Below, one piece after another: positions 21,880 through 36,561 of a stretch of DNA of 64,000 bases. Below the pieces are notes generated by a model that was not told the origin of the DNA, did no database searches, and was given only the letters and a program-made list of their open reading frames with translations. The DNA is from Collybia mongolica (taxonomy: Eukaryota > Basidiomycota > Agaricomycetes > Agaricales > Clitocybaceae), in the NCBI GenBank assembly GCA_013420905.1, contig JAAXNY010000013.1, forward strand, positions 1,116,001 to 1,180,000. Reading direction: 5' to 3'. The translations under genes and the position numbers were made by a program. The stretch's first letter is position 1; each line of letters begins with the position of its first letter.

Positions 21880-23876
21880 ATGTTGTTGGCTCGTCCCTCC
21901 ATCTCTCTCATTCTCCTCTGGGTCCTAATACACGGTGTCCACCATTTCCTTAAGCCCCCAAAATCGTACTCTCTCCTTCCCTCTGCTTCAATATCCACTT
22001 TTCGAAGGACACGAGGGCTCTGGAACGCATCCTCAACCCAGGTCGTGTTAAAAAATGTCCACCTGCGCGTTCAGACAACTGCGTGGAACTCTCGACATGA
22101 CATTTTCGCTGCAGTCCTCAGAAGGAAATGGAAGGCGACCTGCGCGTTGAGGTGGTTCTATGATTTGGGCTGTCTACTCGGAGTACTTGGGATGCTGGCT
22201 GGACTTGGTGCTCTCTTTTGGACATGTGGACAGGCTTTATATGTTTTGGCACACAAGGCCATGGCTAATTCCCTCCAGTCGCCTGACCTTGTAAAGCGTG
22301 CTGTTACGTCCCGCGAACAAAACCTACTCCAGGAATACGAGTCGGTCATAAAACCGATTGTGAGTGTCCGTATGGTTTATTCTCTGAACGCAAAATGCAA
22401 CTGAACGCTCAGATCCCTGGAGTGACGGTTCCACTGGGTCATTTACCTCTTATTTTGTTTGCTGTTTTCATAGCTCAGGTCATTCATGAGTTTGGGCATG
22501 CCATTGCTGCCGCTCTGTACGTTTTTTGCCCTTTGTGCTCTCTATTTATATTATGTAACGCTGATCAGGAACTAGAGAATCTCTACCTATCCTTTCAGCT
22601 GGGGCTGCATTTACTCTGATAATACCATCTGCGTTTGTTACGTTCCCAACGGCCGCACTTGAAGCGCTGCCGCCCCGAGCACGCGCGCGTATCATCTCGG
22701 CGGGGCCATTTCACAATATTTTGTTTTGGGTGATCCTTGTACTGGTGCAGAGCCTTGGCGTTGGGGACATACTTTGGTCGGTTGGGTATAAAGATGTTTC
22801 TGATATGGGGCGGGTGGTCGTCGGTGTCGATGTCGTGCGTTTATTTTCGTCATGTTTTAGTGATTGGAACGATCCGGATGTTTTCGATTGAATGTGTTTT
22901 TTTTTAGGGTTCACCGCTTTATACGCACTTACTGCAGGGGTCCGTAGTTACGATGCTAGACGATACTCCGCTAGGATCAGCGGGTGCTTCGCAGGATGTA
23001 TGGACGTCTTACCTCACTGGTTTGAATCCTGACCAAACGGAAGGTTTGGGTTGGTGCACGGAACACGTATTGGGTGAGAGTGGTAATAATTGAAAATGTG
23101 GTTGGCTACGCTAACACTCAACCAGAGAAGCCTGAACAATGTTGCAACATTAAACCGACGCATGGGCTTACATGCTTTCTGTCTGGCGATTTGAAGCGCC
23201 GGGGTTGTCTAGACCCTGTTCCTATTCTGACAGCATCTGGGGGAGGAAGCAGGTGTAACATTGACAGTGACTGTGCTGAAGATTCGGTATGCGTGAGACC
23301 AGATGGAACAAACAAGTTGTTACGTTTAACGGTTCGTCAGTCATGGCCTAATGGAGTGCCAGAGGTTGTGTTATGGAGCGGCCCCCTCGAAGAGGTCCTG
23401 GAGGAAGGTATGTTTGGGAGTTGTCCATGTCGGCTTAAGTCTCCTAAATTTTGACCCTCATGTCCTCAGTTCATGTTGGGAATCTACTACCAAAGCTCGG
23501 TGTTATGCCTGTATGGCTACCTAGTGAAGCCCAATTGTTCTGGCAGTGAGTCCTTGGGTACTCATTGTCATGCTCTCCGCTTAATATATGTAGATATCTC
23601 TTAATGGGGACAATGTCTCTCTTTTGCTTCAATCTTCTTCCATTACCACACTTAGATGGTTCTCTATTCCTCCAAATGATCCTTCAAATTGCATTCGATG
23701 ACGGTCGTGCCGACACGCTGGTATACGACATAGAGGCGCTGGAGGCTACGCGAGATCGCCAGAATTTGAGACGGCGCGAACGATGGAGGCAGGGGTTATC
23801 AGGAGCAATACCACACATTACAATAGGTCTATTTGCGCTTTGTGTACTGCTTGGAGTAATCAATGTGTTGTGGTGA
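21880..23876 (+). CDS. Site-2 protease (M50) homolog
   Basis: Membrane zinc protease that cuts membrane-anchored transcription factors (SREBP/Sre1 type in fungi) within the Golgi membrane. Seven or so exons join in frame. The start chosen is MLLARPSISLILLWVL at 21880, since the hydrophobic N-terminus fits S2P; an upstream in-frame ATG at 21787 is an alternative. The zinc site HEFGHAIAAAL is near 22485-22515. A Cys-rich lumenal segment with about ten Cys is encoded at 23140-23300. The second metal motif NLLPLPHLDG is near 23635-23665. Several hydrophobic helices surround these. The gene ends in TGA 23874-23876. The hAT MITE upstream may affect its promoter. Family assignment is firm; the substrate is inferred. 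Confidence 0.9.
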
Positions 23877-24058
23877 ATGTCGCAAGTCGGTCAGATAATC
23901 CGTGTGTGATGATGATTATACAGCATGAATGTCGGTTGTGTACGCATGGATAATTTTTACCAGCCATCATACGAGTGCATAACGGACTTCCCAACATTTC
24001 CTCCAGCGTGCTAGTTGCTACCGGAAAAAGGGAACCTCTCCCTCAAGACAGAACGCAT
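23877..24058. other. Short convergent intergenic region (S2P / eL38)
   Basis: Shared 3' region of S2P (plus) and eL38 (minus). No feature seen. Confidence 0.4.
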
Positions 24059-24480
24059 TTATTTCTTCTTCGGTGCCTTCCCGACCTCGACAATGGCAAG
24101 GCCTGTAAGTACGAAAGTTAGTATATAAGGTGAAAAGTGGACTTATTACGACGCGCCTGGTGGAAGACTCTGTTGCAGCTTGTCCGCCTTTTCTGGGTCT
24201 TCTACGGATAATGTATAGAGATACCGGGAGCATCGGACCTTAAACTTGGTCTGTGTCTTTCCACCGGGGACTCTTGACGCGATTTTCTTTATGCGCGCCT
24301 CTGTAGAGCAGCATGAGCGACTGTTAGGAAAGTAAGAGAATCGAGAATGGACACACGGGAAGCATCCTTCCTCTGCGTGATTTTGATGAACTCCTTGATG
24401 TCGCGGATTTCCTTGGGCTGGAAATGAACGTTATAGTGTTAGTTGCCTGGGTGTGCCGAGGAGGAGCGTGGACTCACCAT
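24059..24480 (-). CDS. RPL38: 60S ribosomal protein eL38 (L38e)
   Basis: Small protein of the large ribosomal subunit, 83 residues. ATG at 24478-24480 forms a coding exon by itself: an intron (GTGAGT...CAG) begins directly after it. The spliced protein reads [20 protein letters not shown], then QARIKKIAS, then [16 protein letters not shown], then [18 protein letters not shown] and KAPKKK with TAA at 24059-24061. The [10 protein letters not shown] core is diagnostic. The last intron must start with GC (CCACCAG|GCGCGT...CAG|GCCTTGCC) to keep the conserved SLPPGL reading; no GT donor keeps it. Divergent from the PPR gene with about 840 bp between. Confidence 0.92.
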
Positions 24481-24998
24481 CGTCGAAAGTCTTGCGGGTG
24501 ATGCGGAATAATCTGGTGGTCGCTGCTTGAGTGTGGCTGAACCTTATTTTCCTGGTGTGTACATTTCATCGGGAATAGCCGCTGCTTCACGTGGGGTAGT
24601 TGGGTCATGCCCCTACTAATGTTGGATTACCTACTCCACATCCATAATACAAGTAAATAGATGACAAATTTGGAGAGATTTTGTGACCCACCCGATATTT
24701 CATGCTTTTGGGAGCACATTCTCATGAAATAAAACATGTCAAGCGAGTGGAAACTGAAGGACAGCATATGTGAAGAGTTTCCATCTTGTACTGAGCTCTA
24801 TAGAGCACTGCATCAATGAGAATTTAATTATTTTCCATGGGGGTATAGTTTTGAGCTGAGTTTTAAATAACCCATCTCGGCTATCTAAATTCAGACCACA
24901 GGCGAGGTAACAGATAACAGTGCGCCATCGCTGACATCTTCCTTGGCCACAATATGGCTTAACTTCCTTGATCAATTCTACATGAATTTTCAGGGGCA

Positions 24999-25125
24999 AG
25001 AGGGTCTTTGTGGCGGATTTTTCGATTTTTTTGTTATTTCCTTCACAGGCCCAAAAAAGCATATGTAATTTTGATGAATCTTGAAAAATATGAGGGAATC
25101 AAAAAATCTGCCACAAAGACCCTCT
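24999..25125. repeat. Small inverted-repeat element (about 127 bp), MITE-like
   Basis: The left end agagggtctttgtgg and the right end ccacaaagaccctct are perfect inverted copies, extending imperfectly to about 23 bp through the adjoining A/T run. A GGGCA pentamer occurs just outside each end, not exactly adjacent on the right. It lies between eL38 and the PPR gene. It could be a tiny MITE or an RNA hairpin. Confidence 0.5.
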
Positions 25126-25321
25126 CCGGGCAGATATTTTGAACAACTTTTACTATTAGACCAATTCATTATCTTCAGTTTCTGAGCCACCAGCGATGCA
25201 TGGGTCATCAAATGGCACTTTTCCAGGCCGGACAAATAACCATAAACAAAGCAAAAATAACCGGCAATTGCCCCCACTACTATATATCCGCCTTTCTGAA
25301 ACGGTTTTGGACGTGAATTAC

Positions 25322-26857
25322 ATGCTTGTCGCATTTCGGCGCTCTTTCGTACATAATCGAGTCATCTTCGCTCCTGCAAGGCTTCACTCGTCATCCCCAG
25401 CGACCCCTATTACTTCTAGATCACCTACCAATCTCAAACCACTGCTCACTCGTGTTAAGGCTTTCTTAAAGAAGCCCGCCAACTACCCTGAAGTCTATGC
25501 CTATGTTAATACATTCCTCAATCGCAACCTCACCACTGTTCCTCATGCTGCGGGGTTATACGAACAACTCATAGCAACGCTTCTTGGACAACATTTTTAC
25601 AAAGAAGCGATAGACATTTACCAACGTATGCTCGATGAGGAGATCGTCCCAACGCTCGAAACACGAGCTCAGATATTAGCGCTGGCGTTCTCACTCTCTG
25701 AGTCTGACGACGAAATAGATAAGGCGGTGGATGCTTTTTTCATTGACGACGACCTCACTCAAGGCCACATTGCACGCATCTTAGAACACGCCCTTCATTT
25801 CGAGGCCCCCAGCGGCCGCATTGCGCGCATTCAAGAAATATTGGTAGCTCGGAAAGGCGGCTTCATACCCACACAGGGATTGGTATCGAAGCTTGTCGAC
25901 GCGCAGGTCCGTGATGGTGATTTGGATGCTGCGATCGCGACTATTCTTCAACATGGAGGTAGCGAGATGACAGACCCTTATGCCGCAATGATCAATGCCT
26001 TGCGAGACACCAAATCAGCTGACATACAGTCTTTGAATCTGATTCTTGGGTTGATGTACGAGAAAGGCATCAAGCCTGACTTGGCCGTTATCAATAGTCT
26101 CCTATCCTGGGAGCTACATAAACAATCAATTTCGAAGTTATGGAAGATTTATCACATCATGAAGCTCGAGTCGGAAAAGAATGCGATAATTCCAGATGCC
26201 ACGACGTTTGGTATTCTGTTTAGCTCGTTTCTACAAGAGGGGGCCAAGGGCATGGCGATTTCCCCGCGCAGTGTCTACCGCGACATGATCTTCTTTCACA
26301 AGCGCGTGCCTATGAAAATGAACACGCATCTGATGAACATTGTACTAAGGGTATTCGTGGAGGGCCGAGACTACGCCGGTGCCTTCGTAATTCTTCGGTC
26401 GTTCCGCATCTACAGGATCAGGGTCAACGCCAGAACATATTCAGTAACCCTCCGGCATATCCTGCATAGGATCATCACTGCTATTGAGGATCAAGGAGTG
26501 GGGAAGTACCGCTGGCCCTGCACTTTCCTAAGAGTTTCGGCAGAAGAGCTGAAAAAAATCAAGGCTGATGCTGGGCTTGCAGATGCTATCATGGCGTTCT
26601 CGAAGGCATCAACGTTCGAGATTACCCGAGGCGTCATGGAAAAGCGTCTAGATGATGTGGACGAATATATTACGCCGTCTTTGGAGCAGATAAAGAGGGA
26701 CATCACGCCCCATTCATTTTCTAGCCTTCCGCTTGAGCGCATCCTGCTTCGTGCTGTATTGGCCGGCGGACCTAACCTTGGGCATTTGAAGCCCGGCTTA
26801 TACGTGGCGGAAAGGATTAGGAATGCGAAAGAGGAAATGGTTCTCTGTGCGGGTTAG
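25322..26857 (+). CDS. Mitochondrial PPR-like protein, single exon, 511 aa
   Basis: The N-terminus MLVAFRRSFVHNRVIFAPAR is rich in Arg and hydrophobic residues with no acids, as in mitochondrial targeting sequences; the ATG at 25322 gives this start (an upstream in-frame ATG at 25196 would bury it). The body is all-helical with about 35-residue repeats resembling pentatricopeptide motifs, for example LYEQLIATLLGQHFYKEAID, LNLILGLMYEKGIKPDLAVI and NAIIPDATTFGILFSSFLQE. Such proteins bind organellar RNA. There is no intron, unlike its neighbours. I do not recognise a named ortholog, and the RNA target is unknown. Confidence 0.75.
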   Translation: MLVAFRRSFVHNRVIFAPARLHSSSPATPITSRSPTNLKPLLTRVKAFLKKPANYPEVYAYVNTFLNRNLTTVPHAAGLYEQLIATLLGQHFYKEAIDIYQRMLDEEIVPTLETRAQILALAFSLSESDDEIDKAVDAFFIDDDLTQGHIARILEHALHFEAPSGRIARIQEILVARKGGFIPTQGLVSKLVDAQVRDGDLDAAIATILQHGGSEMTDPYAAMINALRDTKSADIQSLNLILGLMYEKGIKPDLAVINSLLSWELHKQSISKLWKIYHIMKLESEKNAIIPDATTFGILFSSFLQEGAKGMAISPRSVYRDMIFFHKRVPMKMNTHLMNIVLRVFVEGRDYAGAFVILRSFRIYRIRVNARTYSVTLRHILHRIITAIEDQGVGKYRWPCTFLRVSAEELKKIKADAGLADAIMAFSKASTFEITRGVMEKRLDDVDEYITPSLEQIKRDITPHSFSSLPLERILLRAVLAGGPNLGHLKPGLYVAERIRNAKEEMVLCAG

Positions 26858-27470
26858 GTTGGCACTGTGGGCATTGGGCATAGTGTGCACAGCGAAGGCT
26901 CCTGGAATGGCGTTTGGAGTCCCATGACCCCAGCTCGTTTAGTTCATGGCGGAAGGCGACACTGTTTAGACCCGGCTGGGTGGCCAGAGGAAAACTATGT
27001 TGGGGATAGCTGGGCCGAAGTGCAGGAGTGTTGAGGAAAGTTGAGTCCTGGATGGGGTCTTTTGAGTTTGTAGACTCTGGAGGAGGCCTCGAGGGGCATA
27101 ACGTTCTACCAAATAACATATGTTTTTAGGGTACCCTTTATGTATGTATAGTTAATTCATCCACGATTTGCTCTTTCGATACGCGTATGAAGCTTGGCAA
27201 TGAATGGGATGGGCCGTGGCGGGTCAAGCTGACACAACTTGGCATCACGTGGTATCGGGCAATGTCCACGTCTGCCGGCATTTTCAAAGTTTGTGAACTT
27301 TGTCGTTGACGTCGCCGACGCTCGCGTCTCCCACCACCACCGCAACCAACATCGCCGCAATCTAAATATCTTCCAAGTGTGCTCACCTTCTGAAAACCTT
27401 CATATCTTCCGTCTGGCCGTTGGCCTATAGTAACATTTAGACCGTAATTTCCATCCACGCAATAATCATA
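26858..27470. other. Intergenic: PPR 3' flank and Spf1 promoter
   Basis: Frames on both strands exist, including a 146-codon minus-strand one at 27138-27578. That one overlaps the Spf1 first exons and has no recognisable domain, so I leave it out. No RNA gene seen. Confidence 0.4.
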
Positions 27471-30400
27471 ATGTAGGTCTTTTCTTCGAATTCCAGGAAA
27501 TCTAGCGGTTAAAGTGTAACGCTTTAGGGTTGCTATATCCGTCAACTCTCCTGAAATTGCAAGGGCTAGTTTGCACATATCTCGTCCTTGGCAAACTCAC
27601 GTCTACGGTTTCCCATTCCTATCTTTGTACCCTGTACTGGCGTACGCATATTATGTCAAGTACGACCAATGGCTCGTTAGCGAGGAGTGGACGTTCCTGG
27701 CGTGCGTATCTTTGGGTGTCGGCCATGCGCTGAGCTTTTTGATCACAAAATGGAGTGCCGGAGCACGAGCATTCATTACCACCCATAAAGTACGGACTCG
27801 AGTTTCGTCTTCTTACTCTTCATTCTCACATGGTAATTCACTAGGCAAAGAATATCGAGGAAGCAGACTGCATACGAATTGTGCCCAATCTACACCGTGG
27901 TTCCGGGGATATTGTAAAACTCGAGAAAAGGGACCCAACAGACCCTTCAACATATACGTTTAACTACCAGCGGGACACGTATACCATTTCGGAGGTGTCG
28001 CCGCTCACATTCTCCCGTCTACCTTATCCGTCATCCGGCCGACCACCTCTATCGACTTTCTATAAGCCCACTGGCTTGCAGTCCAGCGTCCTCGAATCCC
28101 TTCTAAGTCTTTATGGCACAAACGAGTTCAACATCCCGATCCCTTCCTTCACTGAGCTGTTTGGAGAGCACGCGACTGCCCCATTCTTCGTCTTCCAGAT
28201 TTTCTGTGTGGCCCTGTGGTGTTTAGACGAATATTGGTATTACAGCCTGTTCACTCTGTTCATGTTGGTGGTATTCGAATGCACTGTGGTTTATCAGGTT
28301 AGTCCCCCATGCCCTGTTCGTGTGAATCTGCGGCTAATGCTTCGTTCAGAGAGTGAGGACATTGACTGAGTTCAGGACCATGTCTGTAGCCCCATATCCA
28401 ATCAACTGCTACCGTGGCGGCAAGTGGAGTGAGCTGCAAACGGATACGCTTCTCCCTGGTGACGTGGTTTCTGTTGGTAAGCTTTGGGCAATGTTATAAA
28501 TATATCATGTATTCACTTCATTGGCCGTTCTAGCTCGTAAACAAGTCGAGACGACGGTTCCTGCCGATATCCTCCTCGTTCATGGAACTTGCATTGTAAA
28601 CGAAGCCATGTTGTCAGGCGAATCTACTCCACTATTAAAGGAATCTATTCAACTATTAGAGGGATCGGAAAATCTTGATGTTGATGGTGCTCATAAAAAC
28701 GCGGTGTTGTTTAGTGGAACCAAAGTTCTTCAAGCAAGCAGTGCCTCAAGTGTGTCATTCCCTGATAGACATTCATTGCAGCCGTTCTGATCATGATACA
28801 TCCCAGGTGAACTGAATTCTCCCATCCAGACCCCCGACAACGGTTGCCTCGGGATCATTCTCCGCACCGGATTTGGGACCGCTCAAGGTCAACTTGTTCG
28901 CACCATGATTTTCTCCACAGAACGCGTTTCAGCCAACAACTTGGAGTCATTCTTATTCATAGGCTTCCTGCTTATTTTCGCCATCGCAGCAAGTTGGTAT
29001 GTTTGGGTCAAAGGTATTGAAAGGGACTTGAAAAAGTCCAAGCTGCTTCTTGACTGCATTCTTATTATCACGAGTGTCGTGCCTCCTGAGCTTCCCATGG
29101 AGCTTTCGCTGGCTGTTAATGCGTCGCTCGTAGCGTTGTCGAAATTTGGTATGTGGTCGACCATCAGAACAGGGCCAAGTGCTAAGATATGTTTTCCCAG
29201 CCATCTTCTGTACTGAGCCATTCCGGATCCCCTTCGCTGGTCGTGTCGATGTTTGTTGCTTTGATAAGACGGGAACAATTACCGCTGAGAACCTTGTTTT
29301 GGAGGGGATCGTTGGCGTTGAGTATGTTGCGGTTAGCCGCCTTGGAGAAAACACTGATTAATGGTTCTGATACTAGCCCCAAAGATTATAGACGTCTTGT
29401 CAATGTTAAGGAGACCTCTCGTGAGACTACGCTTTGTCTCGCAGCGGCGCATGCCTTAGTTAAGCTCGATGATGGAACAATTGTTGGCGACCCAATGGAA
29501 AAAACGACGCTGGAAGCTCTGGACTGGGTATTAGGGAAAGGTGCGGTCTCGAAAGCATATCATTATATTTTCAAACTTAAAGCTAGCAAGCAGGGGATGT
29601 ACTCCAACCCTCAGCCACAAACACCCACGCACCTCATCGCACACAGGTTGGCATCCGTCGTCGATTCCAGTTCTCTTCTGCCCTCAAACGCATGTCGACG
29701 GTGTCAGTCCTTCCAGGCGGCAAGATTATTGCTGCTGTCAAGGGTGCACCCGAAACGATCAAAGGCATGTTGGCTGTGGTTCCGGACCACTATGATGAGA
29801 CGTATAAGTGGTTTATGCGAAGAGGTAGCCGTGTTTTGGCGCTTGGTATAAAGGATATGGAATCGATGCCCATGGATAAAGTCAGTGACGTTATGATTGA
29901 AAATGGAAGTGCATTAAATATCATTCTAAGATTAACAAGCTCACTAGGGATCAAGTTGAGAGCCGTCTCGTGTTTGCCGGATTTTTGGTATTCCACTGCC
30001 CTCTGAAGCCTGATGCGGTTGAAGTTATCAAGATGCTAGCGGACTCCTCACATAGGGTAAGTTTTAAACCTAGACTCCACCTGTCTTACACCGCAATCCA
30101 ACTTTTATACAGTGTATTATGATTACTGGTGACAATCCCTTGACGGCGGTCCATGTCGCTCACGACGTCGAAATTGTCGATCGTGAAGTCCTTATCCTCG
30201 ATATACAAGAGAGCCCCAAGAGTGAATCAGGTACGCACGTGTCACCACAAAGGTGGGCATCTGGTATTTAACTCCCTGTTCAGATTTGTATTGGCGCACT
30301 GTCGATGATAGGAAAATCATTCCTGTTGACCCTTCTGACCCATTAGACTTGTCCTTGTTCGAAGAATACGACATCTGCATAACGGGCGCAGCAATGAAGC

Positions 30401-32055
30401 AATATGTGTCGAAGCCGAGTTGGAACGATCTCGTACAGAATACTTGGGTCTATGCCAGAGTTTCTCCTTCACAGAAGGAACATATCCTTACGTCTCTCAA
30501 AACCCTCGGATATACAACATTAATGGCTGGTGATGGAACGAATGATGTCGGGGCCCTGAAGCAAGCCCATATTGGAGTCGCATTGCTCGACGGAACCCCG
30601 GAAGACCTGCAGAAGATTGCTGAACGCTTCAAATTGGAACGGATTAAGAAAGTTTATGAGAGCCAGTTGAAGATTTCCGCGCGCTTTGGACAGCCGCCTC
30701 CTGCTGTTCCCCCAGCCATTGCACACCTACTGCCTGAGGCTGTGGCTGCGCAACAAAGGGCTGCTGCAGATCTCCAGACTGCAAGGAAGAAGAACCCCAT
30801 GGAAAAGGTTAGTCGGTGTCATTTCCAGCCACAATAGATTTTAAAATTGATTTCCTGGCGTCAGTTTGATCTAGCGGCTATTACGGACAAGATGGCCGAA
30901 ATGGATGGCGATGACGAAGTTCCGAAGATTAAGCTGGGGGACGCATCGTGTGCTGCACCATTTACATCAAAATTGGGGCATGTTGCCGCAAGTACGTCAG
31001 TCAACTTTCACCCCCACAGTTATACTGACACATATACATGTTAGTCACACACATTATTCGCCAAGGACGTTGCACCCTCGTTGCTACCATTCAGATGTAT
31101 AAAATTTTGGCGTTGAATTGTCTGATCACGGCGTACAGTTTGAGCGTCCAATATCTTGATGGAATTAAATTTGGAGACTATCAGGTCACTATCACAGGGA
31201 TGCTTATGTCAGTTTGTTTCCTGTGCATATCGCGAGCGAAGGTATGCCATCAAGATCCCTCTATGTTCCATGCTTACCCGTATACCATAGCCGGTAGAGA
31301 AGCTCTCACGAGAGCGGCCCCTCGGAAATATCTTCAACTTTTATGTGCTTCTGTCGGTACTCCTCCAGTTCGCGCTGCATATTGCGACCTTGGTCTACAT
31401 CACAAATCTGACACATAGCTACGAAACGTGAGTGATCAATCGGTCCCAAGAAGCTGTATGTATTGATTGTCCATATAATGTAGGCGGGGCCCCATTGATT
31501 TGGAGGCTAAATTTGAACCCAGTCTTCTCAATACCGCGATATATCTCCTTGGCCTGTCTCAGCAAGTCTCCACATTTACTATCAACTTTCAGGTACGCTA
31601 TTGCGCATGGAGCACCCATTCCAAGATGTGACATTGGTGTATTTTTAGGGTCGCCCATTCCGTGAAGGCATTCGCGAAAACGCTGCGCTATGGTGGGGGC
31701 TCGTAGGAGCTAGTGCTGTGGCTTTTTCTGGAGCCACGGACTTCATGCCTGAGCTCAACAGATGGCTTCAGATCGTCGAAATGGAAACATCAGTGCGTCA
31801 CTCGTCATGTAATTTTTGCATTACAGTTGACATAGGTACCAGTTCAAAACGAGGTTGACCGCAAGCATGATTGTTGACTTTATTGGATGTTGGATCCTTG
31901 AAAAAACTTGCAAATACCTATTCGCTAACCTCGAACCCAAAGAGATGGTTACACGTGGTCATGAGCGTAGAGAGGAGAGGCGCCGCTTAGAAGATATCGC
32001 CAAAGCCGTCACTGGAAGCACGCAGGAGAGTAGTTTTGGGAAGAAGGCTCAGTAG
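27471..32055 (+). CDS. SPF1: P5A-type ER ATPase Spf1 (transmembrane helix dislocase)
   Basis: ER P-type ATPase that removes misinserted transmembrane helices. About 15 exons join in frame. Reading begins with a start codon split by an intron: AT at 27471-27472, then a 55-nt intron (GTAGGT...TTTAG), then G at 27528, giving [20 protein letters not shown]. Key parts: [36 protein letters not shown] (A domain), the P5A signature [10 protein letters not shown] near 29085, the phosphorylation site CFDKTGTIT near 29260, [10 protein letters not shown] near 29740, [12 protein letters not shown] near 30125 and [20 protein letters not shown] near 30530. The C-terminal membrane segments follow, with TAG at 32053. 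The exon at 31487-31591 restores the segment [14 protein letters not shown]. The gene looks intact. Confidence 0.93.
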
Positions 32056-32662
32056 GGGTACATATAGTATATAGTACATATTCATCACATTAGATTGTTT
32101 TTACTTGAGCACGTGAACACGAGACGTGACGTTCGCGTCAAAATACATCATGGGAGCTTGAGCCGTAACTTGAAGTATCTCTACCCAATAATTCCCGTCG
32201 TTCCCCATGGCGCATATCACACAAGATCCTTTTGTATCATCTGGATTTAAAACAATCTCACCGCGTAGCGGTTTATATTTATCTTCCGAACATGTGAATG
32301 CTCCAATTCTGACGTGGTTGTGCTCTCTAACGAGCCCATTCTATTTTCGTCACTTTATTTTTCCGAGTAGGTCGAGAGTAAAAGTATTGAATACAGGGAT
32401 GTGGCAGGTGTTTCGGGTCACGAGCTGTCCTCACTCCGACTTGTATCCGTTATTCTCGTCAGGATTCGCGTTTTGCACATCCTTCTCGCCAATTTCTGTC
32501 CATCGGTCGCGGCTCCTGCAGAAGTGGAAGGGGAAACGAATATCAGTATTATCCTCCACGGAAATATCTCGCTTATATCTACGAGAACTGAAATTCTTTT
32601 AAGGCCATGGTCGAGCATAATGACCGTCACTCACCAATTTACCCCATCTCGTACTCCGCACT
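32056..32662. other. Intergenic: CDH promoter region
   Basis: About 600 bp between the Spf1 stop and the CDH start, same strand. A frame at 32207-32602 has no domain and is probably chance. I could not assign regulator sites. Confidence 0.4.
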
Positions 32663-36098
<3,436 letters not shown>

Positions 36099-36561
36099 TG
36101 ATTCAACTGTACTTATCTATCTTTACTATCACTCCTTTTCCGCATCTACTGGCGTTCCCTTGCAGTTTCGCATGGAGTTAAGTCAGACTTTCCATTCAGA
36201 TGACCATAACCAAGGGCCCCTATGTTGACGGGTCATTACTTTTCACCCGGTCCGTGGAGGAGAGCTCACATGAGTTTCAACTGGAGGGCCCATATAAATA
36301 GGTAGAAGGTCAGTGGGAGAGATGCATCTTGCCGTTATGTACATATCTGAAACGCTATAACTCCAATACTCGGCTCCTGAACCGGACCACCAACGGAAAC
36401 GAAAGATGAAAACAATATAAAAAAAAGTGGTGTGATCAAAACGCGACCTTGTCCCAACTCATTAGGGACTTAGCCCAGGATACTTAAGGCTTCTTGTTTA
36501 ATAAATCCTTATCATTAGATCCTTATCCATTTTTCTTTACCTCCATACTCAAGTTTTCAAT
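36099..36561. other. Intergenic: CDH 3' flank and FPP synthase promoter
   Basis: No gene or repeat seen. A/T-rich stretch with gataagg-like text before the FPP synthase ATG. Confidence 0.4.

Noticed and set aside
27138..27578. 146-codon minus-strand frame before SPF1
   Set aside because: Overlaps SPF1 exon 2 and its start intron; low-complexity Gly/Arg part and no known domain.
32207..32602. 131-codon frame upstream of CDH
   Set aside because: No domain, no splice logic; lies in the promoter interval.
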